DNA of 32,191 nt from Alphaproteobacteria bacterium (GCA_029212835.1 JARGPE010000013.1:1-32191); one strand, 5' to 3'; positions 1 to 8,068 are shown, counted from the first letter of the stretch. Numbers and translations: made by a program. Notes: generated from the sequence alone by a model not told the origin.

Positions 1-72
1 GTTATTCATCAGGTCTGAGGCGCGGTGGCGGCATCAATTTTGGCCTGTAGGAAATCAAAGGGATGAAACACG

Positions 73-648
73 ATGAACAATAAGTTATTTGCGATGATGG
101 TGGCACTTTGCACCTTCGCCTTTGCCGGAAACAGCATGGCGAATGATTTTGAAGTGCAATTGAAGAAGTTCTTAGATGAAGCAACCTGGATTCAGGACCC
201 AGCAGTGGTTTCGGCCATTGAAGCGCAGAATGTTGAGCACGCGAGCCTGTCCGATGCGGATGTGGATGCGATGGACAAGCAATGGCGGGCCGAAAAGGAT
301 GCCGGGTCAGGTCCAATGATCGACAAGGTTCTGAGCAACGATCTTTCTGTCTGGTTGAAAAAGATTAAAGCTGACAGCAATGGCTTGATTGGTGAAGTTT
401 TTGTGATGGACAATAAGGGCCTCAATGTTGGCCAAAGCGATCCAACGAGCGATTATTGGCAGGGCGATGAAGCGAAATTTCAAAAGAGTTTCGGCGCTGG
501 GCCAGGCGGCATGTTGATTGATGATGTTGAATTCGATGATTCGGCAAACAGCTTCGTCAGCCAAGTCAGCCACACCATTGTCGACGCCTCTGGTGCCGCC
601 ATTGGCGCTGTGACGATTGGCGTGAATGTTGAAGAGCTTCCTCAGTAA
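73..648 (+). CDS. Secreted solo Cache/PDC-like sensor-domain protein
   Basis: A 191-residue protein with a clear Sec signal peptide: a positively charged N-terminus, a hydrophobic stretch at about residues 5-20, and a likely cleavage near NSMAN (residues 20-24). The mature part looks like a single small-molecule-binding Cache/PDC domain. It has an amphipathic N-terminal helix region, then strands around GEVFVMDNKGLNVG (about 107-120) and a C-terminal strand GAAIGAVTIGVNVE, which are typical of the PDC fold. No transmembrane anchor, HAMP, kinase or methyl-accepting region follows, so the domain is free in the periplasm. It could be a ligand-binding partner of a separate sensor, but the ligand is unknown. 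It is monocistronic: a strong terminator lies 25 bp after its stop. The fold call is by sequence feel, with moderate certainty. Confidence 0.72.
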   Translation: MNNKLFAMMVALCTFAFAGNSMANDFEVQLKKFLDEATWIQDPAVVSAIEAQNVEHASLSDADVDAMDKQWRAEKDAGSGPMIDKVLSNDLSVWLKKIKADSNGLIGEVFVMDNKGLNVGQSDPTSDYWQGDEAKFQKSFGAGPGGMLIDDVEFDDSANSFVSQVSHTIVDASGAAIGAVTIGVNVEELPQ

Positions 649-672
649 TCCAGTAAAGTTTCGCCTGTATAT

Positions 673-704
673 GTGCCGGCCTTCCGTTGGAGGCCGGCAC
701 TTTT
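673..704 (+). terminator. Rho-independent terminator of the Cache-like gene
   Basis: A perfect 10-bp inverted repeat (arms 673-682 and 691-700, GTGCCGGCCT/AGGCCGGCAC) encloses an 8-nt loop and is followed at once by TTTT (701-704). The GC-rich stem plus T-run is a classic intrinsic terminator. It sits 24 bp after the stop of the secreted sensor-like gene and isolates it from prpE. Confidence 0.9.
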
Positions 705-804
705 ATGTTTCCGGCCCCCTGCGATAAAAAGACCCTTGTCGATAACCGCGCTTTCCCAGACACTTTAGTAAAAGACGTCAAAGCAATTTTTGGGGAGCGA
801 CATC

Positions 805-2706
805 ATGAGCCAATTGGATGAAATCTATCACCGCAGCCTGACCGAGCCAGAGGCTTTCTGGGCCGAGGCAGCATCCGCTATTGATTGGATCAAACCCTGG
901 GACTCGGTTCTAGACAGCAGCCGTGCGCCTCATTTTTATAGTTGGTTCGCGGGGGCCCAGTGCAATACCTGCTATAATGCTGTGGATCGACATGCCGATG
1001 GTGGGCGGGGTGATCAGGCCGCGATTATTTATGATAGCCCGATAACCGGGCGTACAAAGACGGTTACCTATTCCGAACTGAAAGATCAGGTCGCGCGCTG
1101 TGCAGGTGCGATGTCTGACCTGGGTGTGGTAAAGGGTGATCGCGTCATCATTTATATGCCAATGATTATTGAAGCCGCTGTTGCGATGCTGGCCTGTGCC
1201 CGGATCGGTGCCGTCCATTCGGTGGTATTTGGTGGGTTCGCCTCCAATGAACTGGCAACCCGCATCAAAGATTGCCGTCCAAAGGCTATTCTGACTGCAA
1301 GCTGCGGGTTGGAGCCTGGGCGCATCATTGCTTATCAGAAACTGATCGAAGGGGCCTTGGCCCTGGCGCCAGAAATCGTTGAATCTGTTCTGGTCTTTAA
1401 ACGCGACGAGGCTCCTTGGGAGCTGAAAGCTGGGCGCGATCATGACTGGGATCAGGCTTTGGCCGCAGCGACCCCCGCAGCATGTGTGCCGGTGGCGGCG
1501 ACCGATCCGCTGTATATCCTCTATACATCCGGCACAACGGGTCAGCCTAAGGGCGTGGTGCGGGACAATGGCGGTCACATGGTTGCCCTGAAATGGTCCA
1601 TGAAGGCGGTCTATGGTGTTGATCCGGGAGAAGTTTTCTGGGCTGGCTCGGATGTCGGATGGGTCGTTGGGCATTCCTACATTGTTTATGGCCCGCTGCT
1701 GCATGGCTGCACATCGATCCTGTTTGAAGGAAAACCGGTGGGGACCCCGGATGCGGGAACCTTCTGGCGGGTCATCGCGGATCATGGCGTGACAACCTTC
1801 TTCACAGCGCCCACGGCGTTCCGCGCGATCAAGAAGGAAGACCCGACAGGCGCGTTGATTGGCAAGTACGATCTGTCCAAGTTTCGTGCCTTGTTCCTGG
1901 CAGGAGAGCGGTGTGATACCGACACGCTGGCCTGGGCACAGGAAAAACTGAAAGTGCCGGTGATTGATCACTGGTGGCAGACGGAAACCGGTTGGCCGGT
2001 TGCGGCAAACTGCATGGGTCTGACCCCTTTGCCTGTGAAACCGGGGTCTCCAACGCGCGCTGTTGCGGGCTATGATGTGCAGGTCATTGATGATGCACTG
2101 AACGAAGTGCCACGCGGCGAGATGGGGGCGATTTGTATCAAATTGCCGCTGCCCCCAGGCTGTCTGCCGACATTGTGGAATGCAGATCAACGCTATATCG
2201 ACAGCTACCTTGTCGATTATCCGGGATTCTATAAGACGGGTGATGCCGGATATATGGATGAAGACGGGTATCTTTATATCATGTCGCGCATCGATGACGT
2301 GATTAATGTCGCGGGCCATCGCCTATCGACCGGCGCGATGGAGGAGATTTTGTCTTGTCATCCCGATGTGGCGGAATGTGCCGTAATTGGTGCGGCTGAT
2401 GCAATGAAGGGCCAGTTACCAGTTGGCTTTCTGGTGCTGAAATCCGGCGTGACCCGAAGCGAGGCCGACATTGTCAAAGATGTCATCGCCATGGTTCGGG
2501 ATCAGATAGGCCCGGTTGCCGCCTTTAAGACGGCAACCATTGTGAAACGGTTGCCGAAAACGCGGTCTGGTAAGATTTTGCGTCGCTCCATGGCGTCTCT
2601 GGCGGATGGGTTGGAAACGAAAGCCCCGGCGACGATTGATGATCCGGCAATACTGGATGAAATCTCAGAGAGCTTGAGCCGGATCGGGTATCCGTCGAAA
2701 GGTTAG
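805..2706 (+). CDS. prpE: Propionyl-CoA synthetase PrpE (AMP-forming)
   Basis: A cytoplasmic acyl-adenylate synthetase converting propionate, ATP and CoA to propionyl-CoA. The P-loop-like motif YTSGTTGQPKGV is at about residues 240-251. It is followed by VRDNGGH, the PrpE-type continuation rather than the acetyl-CoA synthetase one. The YKTGDAGY motif and the C-terminal PKTRSGK motif are also present; the catalytic lysine is about K590 and is the usual target of reversible acetylation. At 633 residues it has the normal family length. I chose ATG 805 because GGGGAG (793-798 region) lies about 7 nt upstream; a TTG 15 bp earlier would put this Shine-Dalgarno site inside the gene. No prpBCD genes lie nearby, so propionyl-CoA must be used by enzymes encoded elsewhere. 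It converges with the permease gene, 7 bp away. Confidence 0.93.
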   Translation: MSQLDEIYHRSLTEPEAFWAEAASAIDWIKPWDSVLDSSRAPHFYSWFAGAQCNTCYNAVDRHADGGRGDQAAIIYDSPITGRTKTVTYSELKDQVARCAGAMSDLGVVKGDRVIIYMPMIIEAAVAMLACARIGAVHSVVFGGFASNELATRIKDCRPKAILTASCGLEPGRIIAYQKLIEGALALAPEIVESVLVFKRDEAPWELKAGRDHDWDQALAAATPAACVPVAATDPLYILYTSGTTGQPKGVVRDNGGHMVALKWSMKAVYGVDPGEVFWAGSDVGWVVGHSYIVYGPLLHGCTSILFEGKPVGTPDAGTFWRVIADHGVTTFFTAPTAFRAIKKEDPTGALIGKYDLSKFRALFLAGERCDTDTLAWAQEKLKVPVIDHWWQTETGWPVAANCMGLTPLPVKPGSPTRAVAGYDVQVIDDALNEVPRGEMGAICIKLPLPPGCLPTLWNADQRYIDSYLVDYPGFYKTGDAGYMDEDGYLYIMSRIDDVINVAGHRLSTGAMEEILSCHPDVAECAVIGAADAMKGQLPVGFLVLKSGVTRSEADIVKDVIAMVRDQIGPVAAFKTATIVKRLPKTRSGKILRRSMASLADGLETKAPATIDDPAILDEISESLSRIGYPSKG

Positions 2707-2713
2707 GGATAAA

Positions 2714-3754
2714 TTACAGAGTGACATATCCGGCATAGAGGAAGCCAACGCTGATCGTGTTGACCAGCGCCTTGACCGCAATTGCGGCGGGGATGCAGGT
2801 CACACCGCCTGCTACCATAAAGGCCAGGGCTGCGCCGGGCTGTAACCCGATATCCATTAAGCCACGCACCAGCGGGATGGCGGCATAGCCATTCAGATAG
2901 GCGGGCACACCGACCGCGGCGGCGGCGGGCACGGCCCAGTCCCCCAAAGTTGTCAATTGGGCGGCAACCTGATCCAGCGGAACCCAAGACACCATCATCG
3001 CCTCTAACAGGAAGGCGAGGCTGAGCCAGCGGGTCAAGAACCAGCCCATCGTGCCGATTTCGCCGACAAAACTGGCGCGACGGTCTGTTTCTTTCCAGAA
3101 GGTCCAAACGGGCTTGCCCTTGGGCAGGTTTGGCGTACCGCAAGTGGATGTTCCACAGGATGGCTTTGCCCGGGCGAGCAGAACGTCGCTCAGATAGCCT
3201 GCCCGCTGTAACAGCATGACGGTGCCGCCCCCCAACAATCCAATGGCAATGGCGGCTATAGTTTTAGCGATCGCCATTTCTAATCCCAGAACGCCCCAGG
3301 TTAGAACCATCATTTCCGGATCAATAATGGGAGAGGCCAGCCAGAACGCCATGACCGGTGCCAAAGGCACGCCTGCCGTGAGCAGGGCCGCAATCAAGGG
3401 TACGACGCCACAGGAGCAGAAGGGTGATAATGCGCCAAACACAGCAGCAGTTAGCACGGCTTTTTCCTGGCGCCCGGACAGCGCGCGGGCAATCAATTGG
3501 TCGGCGCCGCTGGCCTTGATATAGGCAGCCAGCAGAACGCTGGCCAGAATGAAAATGCCGGTATGCAGCAGGCTGTCGCCCATTGTTCCAGCAAAATCCA
3601 AGGCCTGGCGGCCGCTTGAAAGAATCGCTGTTCCGATCAAAAGGATCAGAATGCTCCAAACCACCCGATCCCGTGGCAGGGATTTAACCCATAGAACGAT
3701 ATTTCCAGAAATATCGAATTTATGAGACATCGGATCTAAACTTTGATCGGCCAT
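2714..3754 (-). CDS. ArsP/SO_0444-type permease (DUF318, metal(loid) efflux)
   Basis: A 346-residue inner-membrane permease with about eight hydrophobic segments. The first half contains SPFCSCGVVPL (about residues 109-119), the vicinal-cysteine motif of the PF03773 permease family, which includes organoarsenical exporters (ArsP) and proposed Cu/Zn exporters. A cytoplasmic-loop-like linker in the middle carries another cysteine cluster (CGTSTCG, about 200-206). The second half repeats the fold (GVPAYLNGYAAIPL, then GVTCIPAA). It is cotranscribed with the ArsR gene 21 bp upstream, which supports export of an arsenic-type or thiophilic metal species. The start at 3754 has AAGGA 8 nt upstream. 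The exact substrate cannot be read from sequence. Confidence 0.85.
   Translation of the reverse strand: MADQSLDPMSHKFDISGNIVLWVKSLPRDRVVWSILILLIGTAILSSGRQALDFAGTMGDSLLHTGIFILASVLLAAYIKASGADQLIARALSGRQEKAVLTAAVFGALSPFCSCGVVPLIAALLTAGVPLAPVMAFWLASPIIDPEMMVLTWGVLGLEMAIAKTIAAIAIGLLGGGTVMLLQRAGYLSDVLLARAKPSCGTSTCGTPNLPKGKPVWTFWKETDRRASFVGEIGTMGWFLTRWLSLAFLLEAMMVSWVPLDQVAAQLTTLGDWAVPAAAAVGVPAYLNGYAAIPLVRGLMDIGLQPGAALAFMVAGGVTCIPAAIAVKALVNTISVGFLYAGYVTL
3697..3716. promoter_or_regulatory. Perfect-arm palindrome inside the start of the permease gene
   Basis: CGATATTTC (3697-3705) and GAAATATCG (3708-3716) form perfect 9-bp arms with a 2-nt spacer. The site lies inside the first 20 codons of the permease gene. 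It shares ATTTC/GAAAT half-sites with the palindrome upstream of arsR, but with a much shorter spacer, so it may be a second repressor site or only a coding coincidence. Confidence 0.35.
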
Positions 3755-3775
3755 CGCTGGAATCCTTTTAGGAGG

Positions 3776-4111
3776 TTAAGCGGTTAATTTATGGGCGCTG
3801 TGAGGGATCTTGGGCGCGCTACTACTATCGACGCAGCATTCTTCGGTCAGGAAGGTCAGCAACCAATTCATGGTACGATAATCCGCCCGGCAGGTATGCG
3901 TTGTGCCTTCACGATGACGTGACACCAATCCCACCAGTTCCAGATGCTTCAAATGATGCGACAGGGTGGAGGCAGGGATAGACAGGCTGGCCTGAATCTC
4001 ACCAACGCTTTTCCCAGTCTCTCCAGCACGCACCAGCCCCCGAAACATCGCCACCCGCGGTGGGTTTCCTAAGACCACTAAACACACTGCTGTTTCATCA
4101 AGATCGCTCAT
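3776..4111 (-). CDS. ArsR-family metalloregulatory repressor
   Basis: A 111-residue winged-helix repressor of the ArsR/SmtB family. The helix-turn-helix region is around SIPASTLSHHLKHLELVGLV (about residues 44-63), followed by a wing with RHREGTTHTCRADY. A vicinal cysteine pair (ECC, C92-C93) near the C-terminus, plus C74, are likely thiol ligands for As(III) or a similar metalloid. I start at ATG 4111 (MSDLDETA, the normal family N-terminus), because the longer TTG-initiated reading from 4147 coincides with a good -35 element. The gene precedes the permease in the same direction with 21 bp between them, so the two form an autoregulated resistance operon. Confidence 0.9.
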   Translation of the reverse strand: MSDLDETAVCLVVLGNPPRVAMFRGLVRAGETGKSVGEIQASLSIPASTLSHHLKHLELVGLVSRHREGTTHTCRADYRTMNWLLTFLTEECCVDSSSAPKIPHSAHKLTA

Positions 4112-4147
4112 GGAGTTGACCATAGATCGAGATTTAAAGCGAGTCAA
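4112..4147 (-). promoter_or_regulatory. Sigma70-type promoter for arsR-permease (possibly leaderless)
   Basis: On the minus strand TTGACT (4147-4142), a 17-nt spacer and TATGGT (4124-4119) form a good vegetative promoter. The -10 is followed by 7 nt and then the arsR ATG at 4111. Transcription would therefore begin at or next to the start codon, and no Shine-Dalgarno site is visible in front of it. Confidence 0.55.
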
Positions 4148-4150
4148 CGG

Positions 4151-4172
4151 TATTTCTAGAATTATCGAAATA
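4151..4172. promoter_or_regulatory. Putative ArsR operator
   Basis: A 22-bp imperfect palindrome with outer arms TATTTC (4151-4156) and GAAATA (4167-4172); 18 of 22 positions are self-complementary. It abuts the -35 of the arsR promoter in the gap between arsR and the rightward DUF1289 gene, where an ArsR dimer would be expected to bind. Confidence 0.5.
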
Positions 4173-4252
4173 AAGAAACGACCTTGCTTTCTTTTGCTGG
4201 CCGTCTTAGCTCAGAAGGTGACTATGTGATCATACGGAGACCGAGTTTCATC

Positions 4253-4498
4253 ATGGCGCAATTGCCAAATATTCCATCTCCCTGTGTTGGGGTATGCGTC
4301 ATGCACCCAACCACCAGCCTGTGCCAGGGCTGTATGCGCACCTTGGGTGAGATTGTGGAATGGTCCCGTGCGTCCAACGAGCGTCGCTATGAAATTGTAT
4401 TGGAACTGAAGCAACGGCGCATCGCCTCTGGCCGGGTGTCGGAAAGCGATTTGCGCCCACGCCGCCGTCGGTCAACCACGCCGCCCAATGCAGGCTAG
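4253..4498 (+). CDS. DUF1289 small cysteine-motif protein
   Basis: A small soluble protein of 81 residues belonging to DUF1289. It shows SPCVGVCVM, then LCQGCMRTLGEI.EWS, giving a C-x3-C...C-x2-C set of four cysteines that could bind zinc or an iron-sulfur cluster. The C-terminus is very basic (RPRRRRS). The family has no established function. The first part of the longer reading frame does not resemble the family, so the ATG at 4253 (MAQLPNIPSPC) is preferred; only a weak GGAG lies upstream. Its last 11 bases overlap the start of the YcaQ-like gene, which suggests translational coupling. Confidence 0.85.
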   Translation: MAQLPNIPSPCVGVCVMHPTTSLCQGCMRTLGEIVEWSRASNERRYEIVLELKQRRIASGRVSESDLRPRRRRSTTPPNAG

Positions 4499-5723
4499 CT
4501 CCGTCATGGGCGAGCCTCTTCCTGTTTCGACGAAAGACGCTCGGGCGCTTGTGCTTAATCTCCAGGGTTTGGGGCAATCTCATCGTCGCAGGCTGTCGGA
4601 TGGGGAATTACTGGACCTGATCCGTCAGATGGGGTTCGTGCAGGTCGACAGCATCAATATGCTGGAGCGGGCGCATCAGATGATTCTGTCATCCCGAGCC
4701 ACCGGTTATCGGCCCAAGCAGCTGCAGCGTCTTTTGGAAAAGCAGGGGGCGTTGTTTGAGAACTGGACCCATGATGCTGCGATCATCCCGTCCGACTTCT
4801 TTCCTTATTGGATGCGCCGGTTTGAGAATCGCCGGGCGTCTCTGGCGGATCGCTACAGCCGTTGGCATGGCCCGGAATTCCTGAACGAAACTGCAAGCGT
4901 GATCGCCCATATCGAGGCGAATGGTCCAATCCTGTCTCGTGACTTATCACCAGACGAACGCAAAGGGCCGGGCGCCTGGTGGAACTGGCATCCCTCTAAG
5001 ACAGCCCTGGAGTATCTTTGGCGGACGGGTGCCTTGGCGGTGGCGAGACGGGAAGGGTTTCAGAAGGTCTATGACCTGACCCACCGTGTCATTCCCGAAC
5101 CACACCGGGAAACCCCGGCGGAGCATGCGGATCTGGTCGACTGGTCCTGCCGCAGTGCGTTGGAGAGATTGGGCTTCGGCACAGCGGGAGAGATTGCTGG
5201 TTTCTGGGATCATATCACGGCGGATGAGGCGAAGGCCTGGTGTGAGGAGAATCTTGGTAGGGCCGTTATTCAGGCCAGTGTGGACCAGACGACGGGACGC
5301 CCCCGGTTGCTCTATGCCAGACCAGATTTGGAAACCGCATTGAATCAGATTGAACAGCCGCCGCCCGGCCTGCGTATTTTAAACCCTTTTGATCCTGTCT
5401 TGCGGGATCGCAAGCGGTTGCAGGGCCTGTTCGGGTTTTCCTATCGCATTGAAGTTTTCGTGCCGGCCCCTCAGCGGACCTACGGCTATTACGTTTTTCC
5501 TATATTGGAAGGGGATCGCCTGATCGGCCGTATCGATATGAAAGCGGACCGACCGTCAGACGCCCTGCAAATCACAGCAGTGTGGCCTGAACCGGATATA
5601 TCCTTCGGGAAGGGTCGGATGAAACGCCTGGAAGGGGAGTTGGACCGCCAACGGCGCTTCGGCGGCCTGTCGACACTTCGCTTTGAAGATGGTTGGCTGC
5701 GTGCGCCAGTTGTGTCGGGATAA
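4488..5723 (+). CDS. YcaQ-like winged-helix DNA glycosylase (crosslink repair)
   Basis: A 411-residue protein of the HTH_42 superfamily (YcaQ/AlkZ). Characterised members excise alkylated or crosslinked purines from DNA. The catalytic QxD signature is visible as FVQVDSIN (Q52, D54), followed by the family segment LERAHQMILSSR. Further downstream are WxWHPSK and a C-terminal region ending in FGG-LSTLRFEDGWL. The length is normal. The start at 4488 overlaps the DUF1289 stop by 11 bp; no clear Shine-Dalgarno site is seen for it or for the alternative ATG at 4506, consistent with coupled translation. Function as an interstrand-crosslink glycosylase is from family knowledge. Confidence 0.85.
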   Translation: MQASSVMGEPLPVSTKDARALVLNLQGLGQSHRRRLSDGELLDLIRQMGFVQVDSINMLERAHQMILSSRATGYRPKQLQRLLEKQGALFENWTHDAAIIPSDFFPYWMRRFENRRASLADRYSRWHGPEFLNETASVIAHIEANGPILSRDLSPDERKGPGAWWNWHPSKTALEYLWRTGALAVARREGFQKVYDLTHRVIPEPHRETPAEHADLVDWSCRSALERLGFGTAGEIAGFWDHITADEAKAWCEENLGRAVIQASVDQTTGRPRLLYARPDLETALNQIEQPPPGLRILNPFDPVLRDRKRLQGLFGFSYRIEVFVPAPQRTYGYYVFPILEGDRLIGRIDMKADRPSDALQITAVWPEPDISFGKGRMKRLEGELDRQRRFGGLSTLRFEDGWLRAPVVSG

Positions 5724-5756
5724 GATAATCCCAGACAGGTGCCTTGGCGATTTTGA

Positions 5757-6689
5757 TTACACACGCCCGCGTAATTTGGGCGTTTTAACCGGGCGTACCT
5801 TTGCCACGCGGGTTTCGCGATGAACAATGTAAATCCCGCTGGCAATGACGATGCCCGCCCCGATGAACACCCTAAGCACGGGGATTTCGCCCCAAATCCA
5901 ATAAGCCGTTAGGGTAGTCCAGAAGATCGCCAGATAATCCAGTGGTGCCAGGATTGCCACTTCTGCATGACGGAAAGAAAGTGTCATCAAGAATTGGGCT
6001 GCCGCCCCGACCAAGCCGACACTGATCAGCAATGCCCAATCAAGCGGGGCAACCGGCGTAACCCAACCATCGACATAGACCCAGATGCTGCCAAAAATGG
6101 TTCCGGCCGTTGTGAACCAGAATGTAATGCTGATTGTTTGTTCAGTCGCGGAGAGCTTGCGTATCAGGATCATGGCCAGGGCCATGCAGGCAGCGGCGGC
6201 GAGGGCGGCAATCGCGGCCCAATCGAAAACACCGCTGCTAGGGTTCACGACAATCAAGACACCCGTAAACCCCACAAGAACAGCGGCCCAACGACGGATT
6301 CCCACACGTTCTTTCAAAAGGGGAACGGACAGGGCTGTCATAATAATAGGTGCGGCAAATAGAATAGCCACGGCATCCGCTAGTCGCATTTGACTGTAGG
6401 CCCAAAAGCACAAACTCATCGCGCTCAGGCCGATGATTGAGCGCATGAGGTGTACTAAGGGGGCCGATGTCTTGAGGATGGAGATCCCACCCTTCATGGC
6501 AACGACGACAAAAAGAGCGGGTAGGGCGACTGCACAGCGAAAGAAAACGATTTGGGATGTGGGATAGCCATCCCCCAACCATTTTACAGTCGTGTCCATG
6601 ATGGCAAAAAGAAATACCGCCAGACACATTGCCAGAATCCCCAGCCCGCGCTGGGGAATATACGGAATGCTGACTGGCGCGGAGTTCAC
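5757..6689 (-). CDS. DMT-superfamily (EamA) membrane transporter
   Basis: A 310-residue polytopic protein with about ten hydrophobic helices in two EamA-type repeats. The first begins GILAMCLAVFLFAIMD...KWLG; the second begins near AALAAAACMALAMILIRKL. The features FFRCAVALP, RLADAVAILFAAPI and LKERVGIRRW are typical of drug/metabolite exporters. The substrate is not predictable. Its ATG overlaps the proC stop by 4 bp (ATGA, 6686-6689), so it is the downstream gene of the proC transcript. It converges with the YcaQ-like gene, 33 bp away. Confidence 0.88.
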   Translation of the reverse strand: MNSAPVSIPYIPQRGLGILAMCLAVFLFAIMDTTVKWLGDGYPTSQIVFFRCAVALPALFVVVAMKGGISILKTSAPLVHLMRSIIGLSAMSLCFWAYSQMRLADAVAILFAAPIIMTALSVPLLKERVGIRRWAAVLVGFTGVLIVVNPSSGVFDWAAIAALAAAACMALAMILIRKLSATEQTISITFWFTTAGTIFGSIWVYVDGWVTPVAPLDWALLISVGLVGAAAQFLMTLSFRHAEVAILAPLDYLAIFWTTLTAYWIWGEIPVLRVFIGAGIVIASGIYIVHRETRVAKVRPVKTPKLRGRV

Positions 6690-7519
6690 GACGTAGCGCC
6701 TAATTCCTTGGACCGACGGGTGGCTGCTGCAATTGCCTCTACCATCAAACGCTCCAGACCGTCTGTCTCCCGCATCAGGACTTTGAGTGCTTCCAAGGTT
6801 GTGCCACCAGGGCTGGTGACATTCTCTCGCAGGGTTGACGGGGGTGTATCACCGCTGGCAAGCGCCAGTTGACCGGCCCCGGCAACCGTAACCAGGGCCA
6901 GTCGGGCAGCAAGATCTTCTGGTAACCCTGCAGCCGTTCCAGCCTTGGCCATGCATTCCATCAACAGGAAGGTATAAGCAGGCCCGCCGCCGCTCAGTGC
7001 GGTTACGGCATCAATCAGGGATTCATCCTGAACCGTTGCGGCCTCTCCCACGGCTCGCAGTAGGGCTTCAGCCAAGGTGGCTTGGGCATCGCTTGCAATC
7101 GCATTCGGACAGGCAACAGTGATGCCTTGACCGATTGCGGCTGGCGTATTCGGCATGGCACGAATAATTGCGGCTGTGTCGCCCAAGTGAGACTCGAAAT
7201 AGCGGATGGTTTTGCCGGCCGCGATGGAAACAAACAGACAGTTTGGTCCTGAAAAACGTCGATAATCGGCTAAGAGAGCATCCATTTGCTGTGGTTTCAC
7301 AGCCAGAATGATGACTTCCGGGTTCAGGTCGTCGGGCACATCAGCGGCACTTGCAACAACGGTGACACCCGCACGATCCTTGAAAGCGTCGCCGCCAACC
7401 GGGTCAACGACGGTCACGCTCGCAGCGACAATGCCTGACTTCAGCCAGCCGTCCAGCATCGCCCCACCCATTTTTCCACATCCGATGAGCAAGAGTGGTC
7501 TTACAAGCTTTTCGGCCAT
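6686..7519 (-). CDS. proC: Pyrroline-5-carboxylate reductase ProC
   Basis: Catalyses the last step of proline synthesis: NAD(P)H reduction of 1-pyrroline-5-carboxylate. The Rossmann motif IGCGKMGGAML is near the N-terminus, followed by the family motifs VKPQ, RAMPNTPAAIGQG, SGGGPAY and VTSPGGTT. It has 277 residues, the usual size. Two ATGs lie 6 bp apart (7525 and 7519). AAAGG touches the first but sits 7 nt before the second, so 7519 is the better start. It is preceded 32 bp upstream by a TerB-like gene and overlaps the EamA transporter by 4 bp. Confidence 0.95.
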   Translation of the reverse strand: MAEKLVRPLLLIGCGKMGGAMLDGWLKSGIVAASVTVVDPVGGDAFKDRAGVTVVASAADVPDDLNPEVIILAVKPQQMDALLADYRRFSGPNCLFVSIAAGKTIRYFESHLGDTAAIIRAMPNTPAAIGQGITVACPNAIASDAQATLAEALLRAVGEAATVQDESLIDAVTALSGGGPAYTFLLMECMAKAGTAAGLPEDLAARLALVTVAGAGQLALASGDTPPSTLRENVTSPGGTTLEALKVLMRETDGLERLMVEAIAAATRRSKELGATS

Positions 7520-7551
7520 AGTCATCCCTTTCTGACTGGGCAGGATTAATA

Positions 7552-7962
7552 TCAGCGGTTACTCATCCGCTGAAACAGTTCTTCCGCATCTTTCACCAAG
7601 CGCCCCTGGCGTTCGGCGATATCCATCACGCGGGCAATATCGCTGGCTGAGAAATTCACCTGCTCAGTTACTTGCATGAGTACGGAAGATTCGTTGGGGT
7701 GGAAATTGTCATCGACAAAAGCCATGGTTGCAAGCGTCAGGATTAAAACGATCCGCGAATGGGTATCGTCAAAGACGGAGACGTCGATCTCTCCAAACAC
7801 ATCTTGCGTCGGGGTTGAGACACTAGCCCCCAATTCAGCATGAAGCATTGAAAACAGGGCGTCTTCTTCAACAACGACTTTGGCATCAGCAATCATCATC
7901 CGTTTGGCGAGGGCCAATAGAACGGTTTTTTGCCGCAAGCTGAGTTTATCAAAAACAATCAT
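7552..7962 (-). CDS. TerB-like small cytoplasmic protein
   Basis: A 136-residue, mostly helical acidic protein. The segment LALAKRMMIADAKVVVEEDALF (about residues 14-35) and the second copy-like segment TLATMAFVDDNFHPNESSVL (about 75-94) resemble the two acidic helix pairs of TerB/tellurite-resistance domain proteins. The acidic residues there may bind a metal. The start at 7962 is supported by GGGAGG 7 nt upstream; the longer frame back to 8037 has no such site and a non-family N-terminus. It lies between ybjN and proC on the same strand. Function is not established, and the family call is moderate. Confidence 0.65.
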   Translation of the reverse strand: MIVFDKLSLRQKTVLLALAKRMMIADAKVVVEEDALFSMLHAELGASVSTPTQDVFGEIDVSVFDDTHSRIVLILTLATMAFVDDNFHPNESSVLMQVTEQVNFSASDIARVMDIAERQGRLVKDAEELFQRMSNR

Positions 7963-8068
7963 GTGAAGCCCTCCCTTAGCACCGGGACCGCGTCGAAACG
8001 TCAAGTCCAAGCGTATGGTATTCGCCACAGTGTTCAACAGTTGTCAAACCTGATCACATGATAAATGC

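Noticed and set aside
3-50. A short frame at the left edge ending in GGGINFGL and TAG at 48-50, possibly the tail of an upstream gene.
   Set aside because: There are too few codons (15) to choose between frames; another frame is also open to 76, so no feature is claimed.
910-2319. A 469-codon open frame on the minus strand opposite prpE.
   Set aside because: Its translation resembles no protein family and lacks a ribosome site, and it mirrors a fully conserved prpE. It is a shadow frame caused by codon bias.
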